DNA of 64,000 nucleotides, taken from NCBI GenBank assembly GCA_030847615.1, contig JAUMIR010000001.1, positions 364,738,687-364,802,686 on the forward strand, read 5' to 3'. A program made the translations under genes and the position numbers. Position 1 is the first letter of the stretch, and each line of letters opens with the position of its first letter. Positions 22,267 to 33,349 of this stretch are shown one piece after another. The notes beneath the pieces were generated by a model. The model saw only the letters and a list, made by a program, of their open reading frames with translations. It was not told the origin of the DNA and made no database searches. The DNA is from Gambelia wislizenii (taxonomy: Eukaryota > Chordata > Lepidosauria > Squamata > Crotaphytidae).

Positions 22267-23650
22267 TGTGAGATTTTTCACGTTTTGGGACCTTTTTTGG
22301 TGAAAACTTCATGTGCACAAAAATTTGTTTGTGAAACAGCACAACATGTTGTTCACAAAACAGTGTTTCTGCAAAGCATACATGGTGTGTGCTATGCATT
22401 TTTTTTCCAAATGGATACTTTTTTTAAAAGTCTGGAAGCATTAAAAAAAAAAAGCATTGAAAATTGCAGAAAACATGTAGTAATCTCACCCAGCAGGCAG
22501 AAAACATGTGAAATTGTGCATTCTTCTATGTGACAATGAAATAAGCAAATACATCACTAGTGTAGACACACCTGAAAATATTAGTCTATAGTCAATGAAG
22601 CATCAGAGAAGACAAACAAGGAACACAGCAGGGATCCCTTACTACCTGTCTGTACCTCTACAGCCCCCTACAGGCACAAACTATTTTGGATGCCTCCAAC
22701 TCCTTCCAACTATTTTAAGCAATCTCTCACTGTCTGGAACACGTTCAGAAGAACTGAGCTGCAGAAGAAAGTGGAATGGGTGAAAATGGATTCCCTTCCA
22801 ATTTAATTTACAGAAGCCTTTATTGGATGAAAAGGCCTTGTATCAATGAAGTCAAGTCATTGGATGCTTCCCTCAGAAAATGACTGTTGATTCCCATGCC
22901 AGATTTCACTGTCTTTAAAAAAAATATGTTGTACTGTCACATGGTTTTGTACAGTAGAAACATCTTGTAGCTTGGAGCTGTTTCTGCTTAGGAAATGAGA
23001 AGAAAAAGGCAGGTAGAACAGGTTCCAGTTCTGAATCTGTCAGTTTCACATCTATGCAGAAGGAGCCTGCTGTAGCCTGCAGTTCCATCTTCAGACATGA
23101 AGAAAAAGAGTTATGAATATGAATATCAGGCTCGGCCAAATTGATCACCAACAATGGTCCGCCCTGGCCTCACATCGGGAAGCATGGAGATGCACTATCC
23201 ACAATGCTGCAGCCTTATTTGAGAACTCACACTGAACAAGTCTTGAAGAGAAATGACAACGCAGAAAGAATCACAACCTGGAAACATCACCCAAGGAAAC
23301 CTACTGCTGTGCTTTCTGCAACCGGACTTGTCTATCTCGGATTGGCCTTTTTAGTCATCAGCGTGTTTGCAGAAAGTGCGAGATGAATCCTTCCTGAATC
23401 TTCGTTTGTGAAGAAAAGCCAGAGAGAGAGAGGGGGGCGGGAGACATAGTGGGATGGGAGGATGATTGCAAAAGGATGACTGATAAGATTCTCTCAGGAG
23501 TTCATGACTGGGTCCCTCAAGACAGGATTGGGATTGTATATCATGGGCTAATTGTGAAAGGGAAAGCCACCAAAGAAGGAGTCAAAACATGCAAAGCTCA
23601 TGGCTAGCAGGGCTACCCAGGTACCTGAAGTAGAACTGCAACCGTCTGGT
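22267..23650. other. Non-coding, nothing recognised
   Basis: No exon or named repeat. A short GAGA run lies at about 23421-23432. Confidence 0.4.
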
Positions 23651-23654
23651 CTCT

Positions 23655-24315
23655 TAAGAACTATATAAGGCTATAGGAAAGAAAGGCAGGGAGGTTGAAT
23701 AGAGAGAGAGGTCCAGGAAGATAGGTTTATGGTTAACCAGTCTTGAAGAGAGGAGTTCCATGTAGCGAAGATGCTCAGACTGATGTGTGAGGGTGGCACA
23801 GAGAATCCGGCAGAATGTAGGTGTCTGTCTGCGGCACACTTTACTATTGTTAGAGGACTAATATTTATACCCTATGTCATATCCTGAATAGGTACTATGG
23901 TTATGACAAAGCCTAGATGGCTTTCCCACAGGATAGACAAAGGGAACTGAAACTCAATTGATTGCTTTAATTGCTGGGAGATAGAAAATCATTGGCTTGT
24001 GACAACCTGACAACCTTGCAAGGTTGCACAGGAGGGGATATAGCAGGGATTTCCATAGGAATAGATTAAGGAATGGTCACTTAATTGGTTGATTGAATCA
24101 TTGCTGAAACACCCAGAACTGGAAGAAAGGATTAGCACACACCTCCTTAATGACTATGTTTATTAAGGGGCTTTCCGGATAATCCTAACTTGTGATTTCT
24201 TGCCACTACATTTCTAGACACATCTCAGGTCATTGTGACCTCCAACTGATCTTTGGTTTGCCCCAGTCAACCTCACCCTGAAAAGTGTCCAATATTTCCA
24301 GTTGTGAGTGTTGGG
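23655..24315 (-). mobile_element. Solo LTR, retrovirus-like, minus strand
   Basis: Homologous along about 650 bp, in reverse, to the LTR at 33350-34214. Shared blocks include the 'CTATCTCCCAGCAATTAAAG' and 'AGTTTCAGTTCCCTTTGTCT' phrases, a TATAAATA promoter box (complement at about 23862-23869) and 'CTCTTCAAGACTGGTTAA'. The copy stops before the polyadenylation-signal region present in the other copy, so its 3' end is truncated. No gag, pol or env frame is adjacent. Confidence 0.75.
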
Positions 24316-26378
24316 ATATGTAGTTTGCAATCCAATAAGTTGAGATATTTGACTGCTGAAAGGGTTAACTGATAGAAGTAAACAGAATTATTATGTAACT
24401 TCGTATTGAAATGTGGTTCACTTTCCAGAGGAAGAGGTATGTCCAAGTCCTTGTCTTTGTCTGGAAAACTGCCATGAGGTTTACCACTCACCATGATGTT
24501 TTTCTTGGATCAGGAGACTCCATGGAGTGCTCCTGCATATTTTTGTTTTTAACATGTAGGTTTTAGTTATATTTTACTAGTTTAGCCTTCACTTGTTGAA
24601 ATGCTGCTGATATTCATTGAGGTATGCACATAGACTTTAAGTAAAGATGTTTTTATATTTTTAAACTATTTTTGAGTGTTTTGAGTCTTTAATGGTAGAG
24701 AATATAAACTGGGGATGGAGGAATTGTGTGGATGGCTATGTTAAACCTGCATGCTGGAATTAATACGTGTCTGCTGCATATGTATTTTAAATAGAAACTC
24801 TGCTGATAAGTTCTGTGCTTTTCTAAGGGACTTAAAGCCATCCCTTTTATGGCGCCTGTTTTGCAAAGGTACTTCCAGTAAAGCACAGGGGGTAACAATT
24901 TTATTAACACCCCATTAGTGACATACAGTGGGGAGGGGGTAGTATGGCATACTAACAGGACAAGGTGGGTAAGAATTCATCCAACAACATCTGGAGGGCC
25001 ATGCCACCCTCAAACCTGTTCTGTACTCTACATGTGCCTTGTCATATCAATCATTTGTAAGACATTATTCTACACACCACTTTTGTATTCAGAGGGAACA
25101 ATTAAACTACATCAATCAAACTACCTCCTAGATTAGCAAAGAAGGGACAATAGTGGCATTGTTTCAGAAAAGTGTCTTGCTTGCAGCTGGACAAGAACAC
25201 TAAATATCAGCACATGCTCCTAGAAGAGAAGAACAAGGCAGAAACATTCAGTATAAGGCACTTATACAGAATTCCATTTATTTTCTTTGTTGTCAGGATC
25301 CATTCCAGGTCACCTCACCTGGACTTTGAGCCAAAATGCATATTCATAAATACCGAAGTCTGTAAAAAAAAAAGTTCATCATTCAAATTTTGAATGTGAC
25401 ATTTCATCTCAAAACCTAAAATTCAAGCACTCATCTCTAAACAGTTGTGTGGATTTTAACAGATGTCACAAATGAACTCTTACTAGTTGACAAGAGCCAA
25501 AGACTGTCATATATTGAATACCATTATATGTTAACTATCAAATGCTACCAGACACCAAATGCCAGCAGATGACAGCAAATGTCAGAATTAAAGAACTTTG
25601 GATCAAATGCTCAGCAAGCATTCAAATATTCTGCATCCAAATTTGCAGGGGAGAATTTGGGGAAACAAACGGATTTGTTTCTGCTCTAACCAGAAGAAAA
25701 TTATACAAGAAGGACAAGGAAGTTCTTAAGTTGATCCAAACTAGAGTTATAATACCTTCTGTGCCTTAGTCACCACATAATGATATGTGAGAAGGGCCGT
25801 GCTAAGGAATTTGCCTTCACACAGGATGAAAACTGCATCAACATGAAAAACACTGCAGAAGATTCCAGAAAGTTCCACCTGAAAGTAAACTGAATAAATT
25901 CAGGGTCTCTCTCTCTCTCTCTCTCTCCATCTTCCCCCTTTGAAATAAGTCACAAAGTCTCATTGTTCTAATTTGCATCTTTTAATATCTGAGCCCAGAT
26001 ATACTCAGCATCCAGTCACATTAGAACTCTAATCTAAGCTGTTTTCAGTTGAACACAAAGTTCCACTAAGTTCCCAAGCAATTTAATGTTTGCTGCTTAG
26101 GAGTGTTTTTTTTTTTTTTTTTTAGGGGGGGAGGTAGAGTGCACATTCATGCAAGTGTCTCAAATGTTATCTTTTCTGTTAGTTAATTAGCATCCACCCA
26201 GGGTATCATCCTCCCTGGGTGACTGGCACACATAAAGGAGTCAGTATTAGAATTACAGTCAGCATGGTACCATATGGTTGGGCTTGGCTTAATGTCCCAC
26301 ATAGGCCAGAGTTCTCTGAGTGATCTTAGGCAAGCATACTGAATCCAGTGGTAAATTGGGAATATTACTGGCTTACCA
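24316..26378. other. Non-coding, mostly unique DNA
   Basis: No exon recognised. Holds a (CT)n run at 25908-25927 and a T run at 26106-26124. A short tandem-like phrase (CCAAATGCCAGCAGATGACAG and neighbours) lies at about 25554-25585. Confidence 0.45.
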
Positions 26379-26381
26379 TGA

Positions 26382-26592
26382 AAGCCAGCATGGTGCAGTG
26401 GTTTAAGCAAGGCCTTAGCCATGGAAACCTATTTGCTGACCTCGGGCAAATCACACTCTCAGCCTCATAGGAAGGCTTTTAAATACAAAAGTGCATTGTG
26501 CCTCTGAACAAATCTTACCAAGAAAGCTCCTTGATAGGTTCAACTTAGGGTCACCATAAATCAGAAATGACTTGAAGGCACACAACAACTGC
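26382..26592 (+). repeat. Sauria-type SINE, decayed
   Basis: Head GCCAGCATGGTGCAGTGGTTTAAGC, body 'CTCTCAGCCTCATAGGAAGG', 'CTGAACAAATCTTACCAAG', 'AACTTAGGGTCACCATAAAT' and 3' end 'GACTTGAAGGCACACAACAA'. The B-box region is deleted or degraded. Confidence 0.85.
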
Positions 26593-26789
26593 CACCATGA
26601 AAGGTAGTTACAAAAATGACATGTTAGTTCTTTATACATTCATTGGTGCCACCATCATTACTAATGGAGAAGACAGGAACTGTCCAGATTTTTTGGAGAC
26701 AAAACGTCCCAGATAAATGTAGTAGTAATGATATGAGAAGAAGGTGATTAAATAATTAGGTGTCAGAAAAAGCGCCTTGCCAGCAAAGT

Positions 26790-27105
26790 CTTGGGTTGCA
26801 TTTACACGGACAAATATTCCCCTAAATATACCGCTAAGATTGCTCATTGTTCCCACGGATTGCGCCACAGTATCGCCTCATTCAGAAGGGGGGAAGGTAA
26901 AAAAATATAGCGTCTCAGGGGATCTTGCTACTTTTGCCGACTTATTTGAAAAGTAGTGTGACTTAGCACATTATTGATAGTGTAAACAACCATTTCACTA
27001 AGGGCTGTGTGAATTACCAGCAATCTTCCCAATACAGTTGCAGCAGAGCTGCACTGTGATTGGTTCTTATGATGAAGGAGTGGGCTGGCAAGATGTGGAG
27101 TCAGG
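26790..27105 (+). mobile_element. Possible MITE left end
   Basis: Begins GGGTTGCATTTACACGG and carries CTCATTCAGAAGGGGGG at about 26877-26894. The same phrase, at the same distance from a similar GGGCCTGTCC-like end, occurs at 35.5 kb, and related versions occur at 57.6 and 63.8 kb. The right end is not resolved; the tandem repeat that follows may be internal. Confidence 0.45.
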
Positions 27106-27111
27106 AGGGAG

Positions 27112-27455
27112 ACTCAGTAGCGACCAGGAAATTAAAAATCCTTCCTGTCTACTGCTTGCTTTGGTGCCAAGGGAAGTCTGTACAGGGATCTACAGAGGGG
27201 AGGCAATGGGTGAGATTCTTTGTCAGTCACCTGTTAACTACGGAGAAAAAAACCTTCCATCTGGAGTTTGATTTGGGGCCAGGGAGCTATGGGGGGGAGG
27301 CAATGGGTGAGATTATTTGTCGATCAGCTGTTAACCACAGAGAAAAAAACCTTCCATCTGGAGTTTGATTTGGGGCCAGGGAGCTACGGGGGGGGGAGGC
27401 AATGGGTGAGATTCAGTGTTGATTAGCTGTTAACCATGGAGTTGGGGCCAGGGCA
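27112..27455 (+). repeat. Tandem repeat, 97-99-bp units
   Basis: Units beginning AGGCAATGGGTGAGATT start at 27201, 27298 and 27397. Each holds GCTGTTAACCAC/TACGGAG, 'ACCTTCCATCTGGAGTTTGA' and 'TTTGGGGCCAGGGAGCTA', then a G run. The third is shortened by an internal deletion, and a diverged partial unit precedes the first (from about 27112). The two central units are about 95% alike. The open frame running through it is periodic for this reason and is not a gene. Confidence 0.9.
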
Positions 27456-27673
27456 GACATTCCTATTGCATTCCTTTGTCTTCTGTCCAATGCTTGGCCA
27501 CGCCCTCCCACATTTGCCTGTATGAATCACAAAGCAGAAAAAAAGAGCAACAAAATACAACTGTTTCCTCCATAGACCATGTAAACTACCCACCACTGGT
27601 GCAAAAAAGCACTAAAGTGCAATTTATTGCAATAAAACCTGCCATGTAATTGCAGCCTGGGAAGGTGGCCAGC

Positions 27674-28286
27674 TGTTAATGAGCACACCGGAATGCAAAC
27701 ACAGTCAAACAAATATTTAGTCAGTAACACAGTCCAGAAAGTCAAGGGCTTACGTCAGGCAGTGTGGGTCTAAACAAGTCCATGAGTCAGTAGGAAACAG
27801 GCAGCAGAGTAATCAGGAACAGTCCAAGGTTGAGGCATGAGTCAAGGCAGCAAGGATCAAGCCAACAAAGTCAACAGGAAGCTTTCTCCAGGAAGATCAG
27901 CAGATCTCTGACAAAGCCCCCATAGCTCACCAAGGTGTCTATATAGCAATCAAGGCTTTGCCAGGTGCTCCTTGATGAGCCGGTGTTTCTGGTAAAGCCT
28001 CAGCGATCTTCTTTGAGCTTCTTTTTGGGATATTTGCTGGCTGAATGATGGTGGAGGTAAGTCCATCTCCTCTTCTCCATCCTTATCTGAATTGGCAGGA
28101 CTCTCTGCTGGGACTGGTGCCAACCTACTAGGGTCAAACTCTTCCTCTGCTTGAGCCTCCAGGTTGACAGGGTTCCCTGCTGGCAGAGGTGTAGATAAAC
28201 CTGTGCCAGGGTCCTTAGGGCCATTCCCTGCCATGTCCTCCTCCTCCTCTGATTCCATACCCTCATCCAACTCACGGGGCATGACA
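27674..28286 (-). mobile_element. Solo LTR with acidic ORF, minus strand
   Basis: On the minus strand it starts TGTCATGCCC (5' end at 28286) and ends AACA (27674), giving 613 bp with TG...CA ends like an LTR. Similar to the plus-strand copy at 40627-41194 in ends, in the acidic ORF and in the tail of short TGGACT/CTGATT/CTGTTTG phrases. No matching 5-bp duplication is visible. A Ty3/Gypsy-type origin is likely from the reading frame that enters the LTR, but is inference. Confidence 0.6.
27950..28282 (-). CDS. Acidic ORF inside the LTR
   Basis: A 110-codon frame whose ATG lies within TGTCATGCCC, the LTR 5' end. The product is acidic and Pro/Ser-rich: an EEEED cluster near residue 14, a 'PAESPANSDKDGEEEMDLP' region near 77-93, then a basic C-terminus with 'RRSLRLYQKHR'. 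The frame may be the tail of an upstream polyprotein, because GTC-ATG is open through the LTR start. The related frame at 40631 shares the Pro-x-x-Ser-Asp acidic block but stops before the basic end. There is no domain I can name. It is probably a relic of the parent element rather than a host gene. Confidence 0.35.
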   Translation of the reverse strand: MPRELDEGMESEEEEDMAGNGPKDPGTGLSTPLPAGNPVNLEAQAEEEFDPSRLAPVPAESPANSDKDGEEEMDLPPPSFSQQISQKEAQRRSLRLYQKHRLIKEHLAKP

Positions 28287-28290
28287 CTAT

Positions 28291-28380
28291 GGACTTTTTC
28301 GGACGCATGTAAAGTAACGCAAGCAGCGTCGCCAGGTTGCGACGCTGCTTGCGTTACTTTTCATGCGTCCGAAAAAGTCC
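28291..28380. mobile_element. 90-bp near-perfect palindrome, TAT duplication
   Basis: Arms of 42 bp with one mismatch (T at 28310 against A in the partner arm) around a 6-base loop. Ends are GGACTTTTTCGGACGCATG and its complement. TAT flanks both sides (28288-28290 and 28381-28383). The arms are CpG-rich (CGGACGC, AACGC, GCGTCGC), unlike the AT-rich surroundings. It sits 4 bp outside the minus-strand LTR. The termini match the 44991 element (GGACTTTTTCAGAC). Confidence 0.9.
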
Positions 28381-28383
28381 TAT

Positions 28384-28480
28384 GAGCAGAAAGGAATAAA
28401 TGGGCAATTCTCCCAGTGAAGGTCAGTAAAATATGGGATCCTTTAAGATCTGTATTGTGTCTGATGAAATCAAAAGAAGA
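28384..28480. other. Non-coding spacer
   Basis: Nothing recognised. Confidence 0.4.
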
Positions 28481-28483
28481 CTA

Positions 28484-28706
28484 AGGGCTGGTCTGGATGA
28501 GGGAATAAAATGTGAATTGCTGTGGAGAAACGCCAATTTGCAGCAGCTGTCATCTATTTCAATGACTTTTTTGCAAGATCACTGGTGTGTGAAGCTATTT
28601 GTGTTTGCTGTTCACACAGAGGCATGCCAGCGAATCAAGATGGCACCCACGAGTGAATTAGGTAACACACATTGGAAACTGTTTAATGCAGTGCAGATGT
28701 GTAAAT
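28484..28706 (+). mobile_element. Possible MITE
   Basis: Begins AAGGGCTGGTCTGGATGAGG, similar to the GGGCTTGTCTA ends, and stops where an L2 tail begins. The right inverted end is not clear. Confidence 0.35.
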
Positions 28707-28709
28707 AGC

Positions 28710-28788
28710 TATTGCTTAAAACAATTTGTAAGCCGCTCTGATAGCCTTGTGGCCGAAGAGCGAGGTATAAATAAATAAATAAAAAATT
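28710..28788 (+). repeat. L2-type LINE 3' end
   Basis: TTGTAAGCCGCTCTGATAG, then AGAGCGAGGTATAAATAAAT and an (AAAT)n tail. The same architecture as the other L2 ends, in plus orientation. Confidence 0.8.
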
Positions 28789-29325
28789 ACTTGTGGTTTT
28801 GTACTCCTCAACTTGCCCCTGCCAAATAGGATTTTTTTTAAAACAAACTAAATCCAAGGTTCAGAAGAGCAATCTTCTGCTTAAATAATGGAAAGAAAGC
28901 TTGCTTCAACACCTCAGTGCATGATTGCTATGACAACAATCCAGCATGGTGGTTCTGTGATCTGCCATTTTAGCGAGGTCCTCACCCTGCGCACATCTGA
29001 CCAATCGGCTATCCTATTCAGCTATGCATTGTGATGCTATTGGGTTGTCCTAACATATGGGAGTGTACATTTCCTCTGTGGCTGTCAAAAAACTTGGGAA
29101 AATCCCCAGAGGCTTTTGCCATGAACTTTCCCCGACTTTTGCTTCCCCTTGATCCAAAAAGGAAGGAATGCTGTAAAATCCCAGTTGGACACATGGGATT
29201 CCCCACAGATTCCAAGTGGATTTAATTCACCATCTGGAGTACCCCTAAGACCCTGAAGGGCAGCTATGGTGGAAGTAAATAAGAGCCTCAAGTAAAGTGT
29301 AAAGACATATCATTAAATACTAAAG
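28789..29325. other. Non-coding, nothing recognised
   Basis: No exon or named repeat supported. Confidence 0.4.
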
Positions 29326-29329
29326 TAAA

Positions 29330-29640
29330 AAATCATCCATGCCATAGTATTTCCACTTTCTATGCATGGTTGTGAAAGATGGCTACTGAAGAAAGCTGAC
29401 ATGAGGAGAATCAACACATCTGAAATGTGGTGCTGGAGAAGAATTCTAAGGATCCCATGGACTTCTGAAAAAGAGAAATGGCACTGAGAGCAAATCAAGC
29501 CTGAACTCTTCCTGGAAGCCAACATGACTAAACTGAGGCTATTGTACTTTGGCCAAATCTTTGAGATGATGTGACTAATTGGAAAATACAATGATGTTGG
29601 GAAAGGTGGAAGGTTAGTGGAAGCTGCTGCTCCTTCTCTT
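29330..29640 (+). pseudogene. BovB/RTE LINE, 3' coding fragment
   Basis: The plus strand reads, with stops, 'MWCWRRILRIPW', 'EQIKPELFLEANMTKLRLLYFG' and 'KGGRLVE', which is the C-terminal stretch of the BovB reverse transcriptase ORF. The catalytic core lies upstream and is absent. BovB is abundant in squamates and its 3' end is shared with Sauria SINEs (established knowledge), which fits the SINEs in this window. Premature stops and the missing 5' part make it dead. Confidence 0.8.
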
Positions 29641-29692
29641 TAGTCCTGTCACTGCTCATATTCTTGGAGAGGATAAGTTTCTAATGAAAAAT

Positions 29693-29872
29693 GCTGTTGC
29701 CACCACTTTAACTATCATGGCGCCATTCTATGGAATCCTGGGATTTTTAGTTTGTTGTTGCACCAGAGCTAAATATCTTACAAAACTACAAATCCCAGAA
29801 TTCCATAGCATTGAGCCATAGCAGTTAAAGCAGTGTCAAACTGCTTTATTTCTGCAATGTGGCAGCAACCAA
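29693..29872. mobile_element. Foldback MITE, TTTAACTGCCATGG family
   Basis: Arms GTTGCCACCACTTTAACTATC and GATAG-like complements (CCATAGCAGTTAAAGCAGTG) frame an inner pair 'TATGGAATCCTGGGATTT'/'AAATCCCAGAATTCCATAG'. The centre is near 29768. Related copies lie at 47005-47160 (half) and 48214-48388. Common in squamate DNA; the superfamily is not assigned. Confidence 0.8.
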
Positions 29873-30350
29873 AAAAGAAGAAGAGATCTAGATTGCTGTA
29901 GGTATATCAGTGATGCTAACCACTGACTCCATATGGGGACCCTTTCCTAGCACTGCAAATATGTTCAAATTTTCCTGTCCCACATTACTAAAGGAGAATT
30001 TCATTGGATCTGTATTTAAGGAAACTGGTCTAATTCCTGCTCCCTTGACTAATATGCATTTTTGCCCTCCCAAAACTTTTCATGAAATGTTTTCTAACAG
30101 TCCTGAAATATCAAAGATCAACAAGAAATAGGTAAAATACCTTGTAATCTCATCCAGCATGTAAGAATGAAAGAAGTAAAAATTTATATCTGACGATGGA
30201 ACGGATGTATGATCAAATATTTGAGATGCACACATTTCAAATGAAGACTGATTTATACACCCCCAACTGCTATGAGGTTTTTTAAAATAAGCCATGCTGG
30301 CACCAAAAGTTGCTTTTGAAAAACAAAGTACCCTGATAACAAAAAGTTAC
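29873..30350. other. Non-coding, nothing recognised
   Basis: No exon or repeat family supported. Confidence 0.4.
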
Positions 30351-30354
30351 TTTC

Positions 30355-30448
30355 TTGAACTGCAGATCCCAGAAACACCCCAGGCAGCACAGCTAAACGC
30401 TAAGCTAGTTGGGGGATTCTGGTATCTGCAGTTCAAAGACTAGCCTTT
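30355..30448. repeat. Inverted repeat, about 30-bp arms
   Basis: TTGAACTGCAGATCCCAGAA on the left is mirrored by TTCTGGTATCTGCAGTTCAA on the right, with inner CCCCAGGC/GTTGGGGG partly complementary. The pattern recalls the inner pair of the TTTAACTGCCATGG foldback family. Confidence 0.7.
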
Positions 30449-30925
30449 TCAAGCCAGAGTTGGCCATTCTGGACTGGACAGAACTTTTGACTAATTCAGC
30501 AAAGGTTCTTCTTAGATCCTTATGTTTAAAGCTTCATGAGAATGTCAGCAAAAGAATAGAGATAGCAAGAAAAAAAGGGGGGACTCCCATGAAACCGCAG
30601 TGGTCTTTGGATTCCTCACTTGATCTTCTGAAGCCATGTCTGCAAAGACCTTACATTCCAGCCAGCTTTTAATTGTCTGATTAATATTTTTAGCATTAGG
30701 GTTTTATTTTTTTTTAAGTCTGGGGCAGACACAGATCAAGGGCCCTCAGTTCATAATGCTCTGGGCCAGCCTTTGTACCCTTAATACTCAGTGACTGTTC
30801 ATTCCACTAGGGAGGATTAAGACAGGTAGCACTTCATCAGCATGAGAGAGCAGTTCAGAGAGAGATGTTGCCATGGTGCACTTCTCCGTTGGGCTGGGGC
30901 ATGAGGATAAGAGGGTCACCACCTC
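30449..30925. other. Non-coding, nothing recognised
   Basis: No exon; a T run at about 30706-30715. Confidence 0.4.
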
Positions 30926-31430
30926 TGCTCAGTGATACGCGCACTGACGTTTTCAAAGTCTAATTAATTCAAGCGTTCCAGGTAGTCTGGAAAAGGTTTT
31001 AGTGACTGACAGTAAAACAATGTTTGCATAATTGCCCAAACATGTAGCCTTTGAATAATAATAACACCGTCATTCTCTGAGATACACCATTTATTTTCAG
31101 AAATGACCTGATAGCTACTAGCAGAAGCAAAACACTCAATTTCACAGCTACATTGAGATGAAAATAATTATAGAACGCATGCAGAAATTAAAATCTATTA
31201 CGGGGCAATTGGATTAGGAGACTAACACATTGATGTATGCAAGAGAAGTTATAAGAATTTGCTAATAATATTCCTGGAATGTACTGTATATTTTTAAATC
31301 TTGGCCTTTCACCTTATTCCTAGTTTATTTCTGCATGCTATTTTGGAACAATATAGCAGCTATTGGGCCAGCTGCATGTTCAGCTGTCTACTGGTTTAAT
31401 TAAAATGACATTATGTTGATTTTTTTCACC
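30926..31430. other. Candidate conserved non-coding element
   Basis: AT-rich, repeat-free, and dense in homeodomain- and Oct-like words (TAATTAATTC near 30961, TTTGCATAATTG near 31023, GGTTTAATTAAAATG near 31393). Such composition is common in developmental enhancers, but no alignment could be run, so conservation is unproven. Confidence 0.3.
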
Positions 31431-31439
31431 CTTTGCCAA

Positions 31440-31488
31440 AAGGAAGAAAGAAAGGAAGAAAGGCAGGCAGGCAGGCAGGCAGGCAGTT
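31440..31488 (+). repeat. (GAAA)n/(AGGC)n microsatellite
   Basis: GGAAGAAAGAAAGGAAG runs into about six AGGC units (about 31462-31486). Confidence 0.9.
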
Positions 31489-33345
31489 GAAGGCCTGATG
31501 AAGGAATTCTGGAACTCCTTCCAGAAGTCCAAAATAGGGAGGGGACCCTAACTGCATAGAAATCTGTATGTCACTTTGTAGTGAAGTTTTGCAAGGCTGG
31601 ATAGTCAGAATCCAGTAGTGATACTGGCTGGGGATTCTTGGAGCTGCAGTCCAAAACTGTAACTTTTTTAAGCTCTGCTAAAAAAAAAAGGGGTGGGGAT
31701 AGTTTCGCTAATGAAATTGCAGCTGACATGGAAAGTCTATGCATTTCACTGTTGTTTCCTGACTCTTTTTCTAGTGGGGTATGATTTTAGTCCCATAGTT
31801 CTCTGGGAATTCAACATCCCTTTAACAAAGGTGATCACAGAGACACAGGTTTTTCAAAGTGAGAAGAGTGTCAAAGAAATAAAGTTAAAGAGAATGCCCA
31901 TGGCACCATTTATACCATACACTTGATTTCCAATACTTTTTCTTAAATGTACAGCATTAATAAATGGAGACAATAAAGGACTTTTTGACATTAGAACTTT
32001 GTTTTCATGTCAAGAACCAGTTTCCTTGTAATTGCCCACTTCAGTTCCTGTCAGAGCTTTGTAAAATTACTTTTTAAAATAATCAGTTATCATCATAGTC
32101 CCAAGCCCCCCACTGAAGTAGTCAGTTGCTATTATAATTACAATTTTAAAAGAAATTAACTCTTTACTTTCCCATTTCTCCAAGAAATTGCAATTGTTAC
32201 CCTTTTACTTAGATGTGGGAGAACACTTGAATGCCACAAGCTACTAGCCTGTGGCACAAAACATATTCTCCTTGCATCTCCCTCGTCATTGTTATCACCA
32301 GCATCCAAACCAGAACACAAGGCAGCAACTTGAAGCACAACACACACAAGCACTTGAATCATCATCCAACATTCTTCTTCCACCATTTAGCAAAGCCACA
32401 ACCAACAGCTGTAAAAGTAACTCACAGCTACACTTCAAAAAGGGTAAAGTTACCCTCACCAAGTAAAAATAATAATGTAACTTAGACATGTCTTTGTTAC
32501 TAAAAAGTCAATTACAAGTAGATAGTTATTTATAAACATGTCTTAGGATTTCACTGTCTTCAATGCTTTTTCCATGATAGCTAAAATACCACCACACAGA
32601 GATGAACAACAGTAGGTTCTGTCTTCTCAATGACTCCAGCAGTTATTCATACAAATGAAGATTGTTTACTAAACCACCACTTGTCACAAAAAAATGGTAA
32701 ATTGGTATTTATTCAGAATAAGATTCAGAGCTGCTTCAACAGTTTTCACCTCATTCATTTCACAAAATGACTCTTTTCATTAAAAAAAATATTAACATTT
32801 CCCATCATGTCAGGAAGATAGTTTGCAGACACCTAATCTGGCTGAATTAAGTCTTTTGGTTTCAGTACTTAATCCAACCCTCTTCCCACAATCTAAGAAA
32901 ACAATCTATTAGGAGGTTCATCTGTAAAAGTCCTACTGAAATGTGCAGAATTCCTTAAAGACACATAGGGACCTTTTTGGTCCCAAGGCTCACATTTGCG
33001 CCACAGCTTTCCTTGCACCCTGGCTTGGGACTCCTACTTACCCCCTTCATGTCACTGTTATTCATTTATTCTTCCTTCTTCCAAATACTTGCTTGTTTCC
33101 CCACTCCCTTTCTAACTCTTCTCACAAATATTATATACAGACTGTCCTGTCTTTTCTTTAGTACCCAAAGGGAGAAGAAATGTGACTTAAACTGAGTTTG
33201 GGAAAGCTCCTTTCTTAAATTCAAACTCCCAACATCCTCAAGCTAATTTGACTGGTAGTCATACTGGATGAGGGATGCTAGCAGCTGAGGTAACAAAAAA
33301 AGTAATATCCCCAAGCTCTAGCATTAACTGCCTTGTTAGTATGCC
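31489..33345. other. Non-coding, little recognised
   Basis: No exon. 32155-32520 has repeated GTAAC/GTTAC words on both strands and may be an old MITE, but I cannot define its ends. The rest shows nothing. Confidence 0.4.
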
Positions 33346-33349
33346 CTAC

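Noticed and set aside
27038..27368. Periodic frames as a repeat protein, or a CRISPR array
   Set aside because: 97-bp direct repeats without spacers of even size, in vertebrate DNA; the frames follow the tandem unit.
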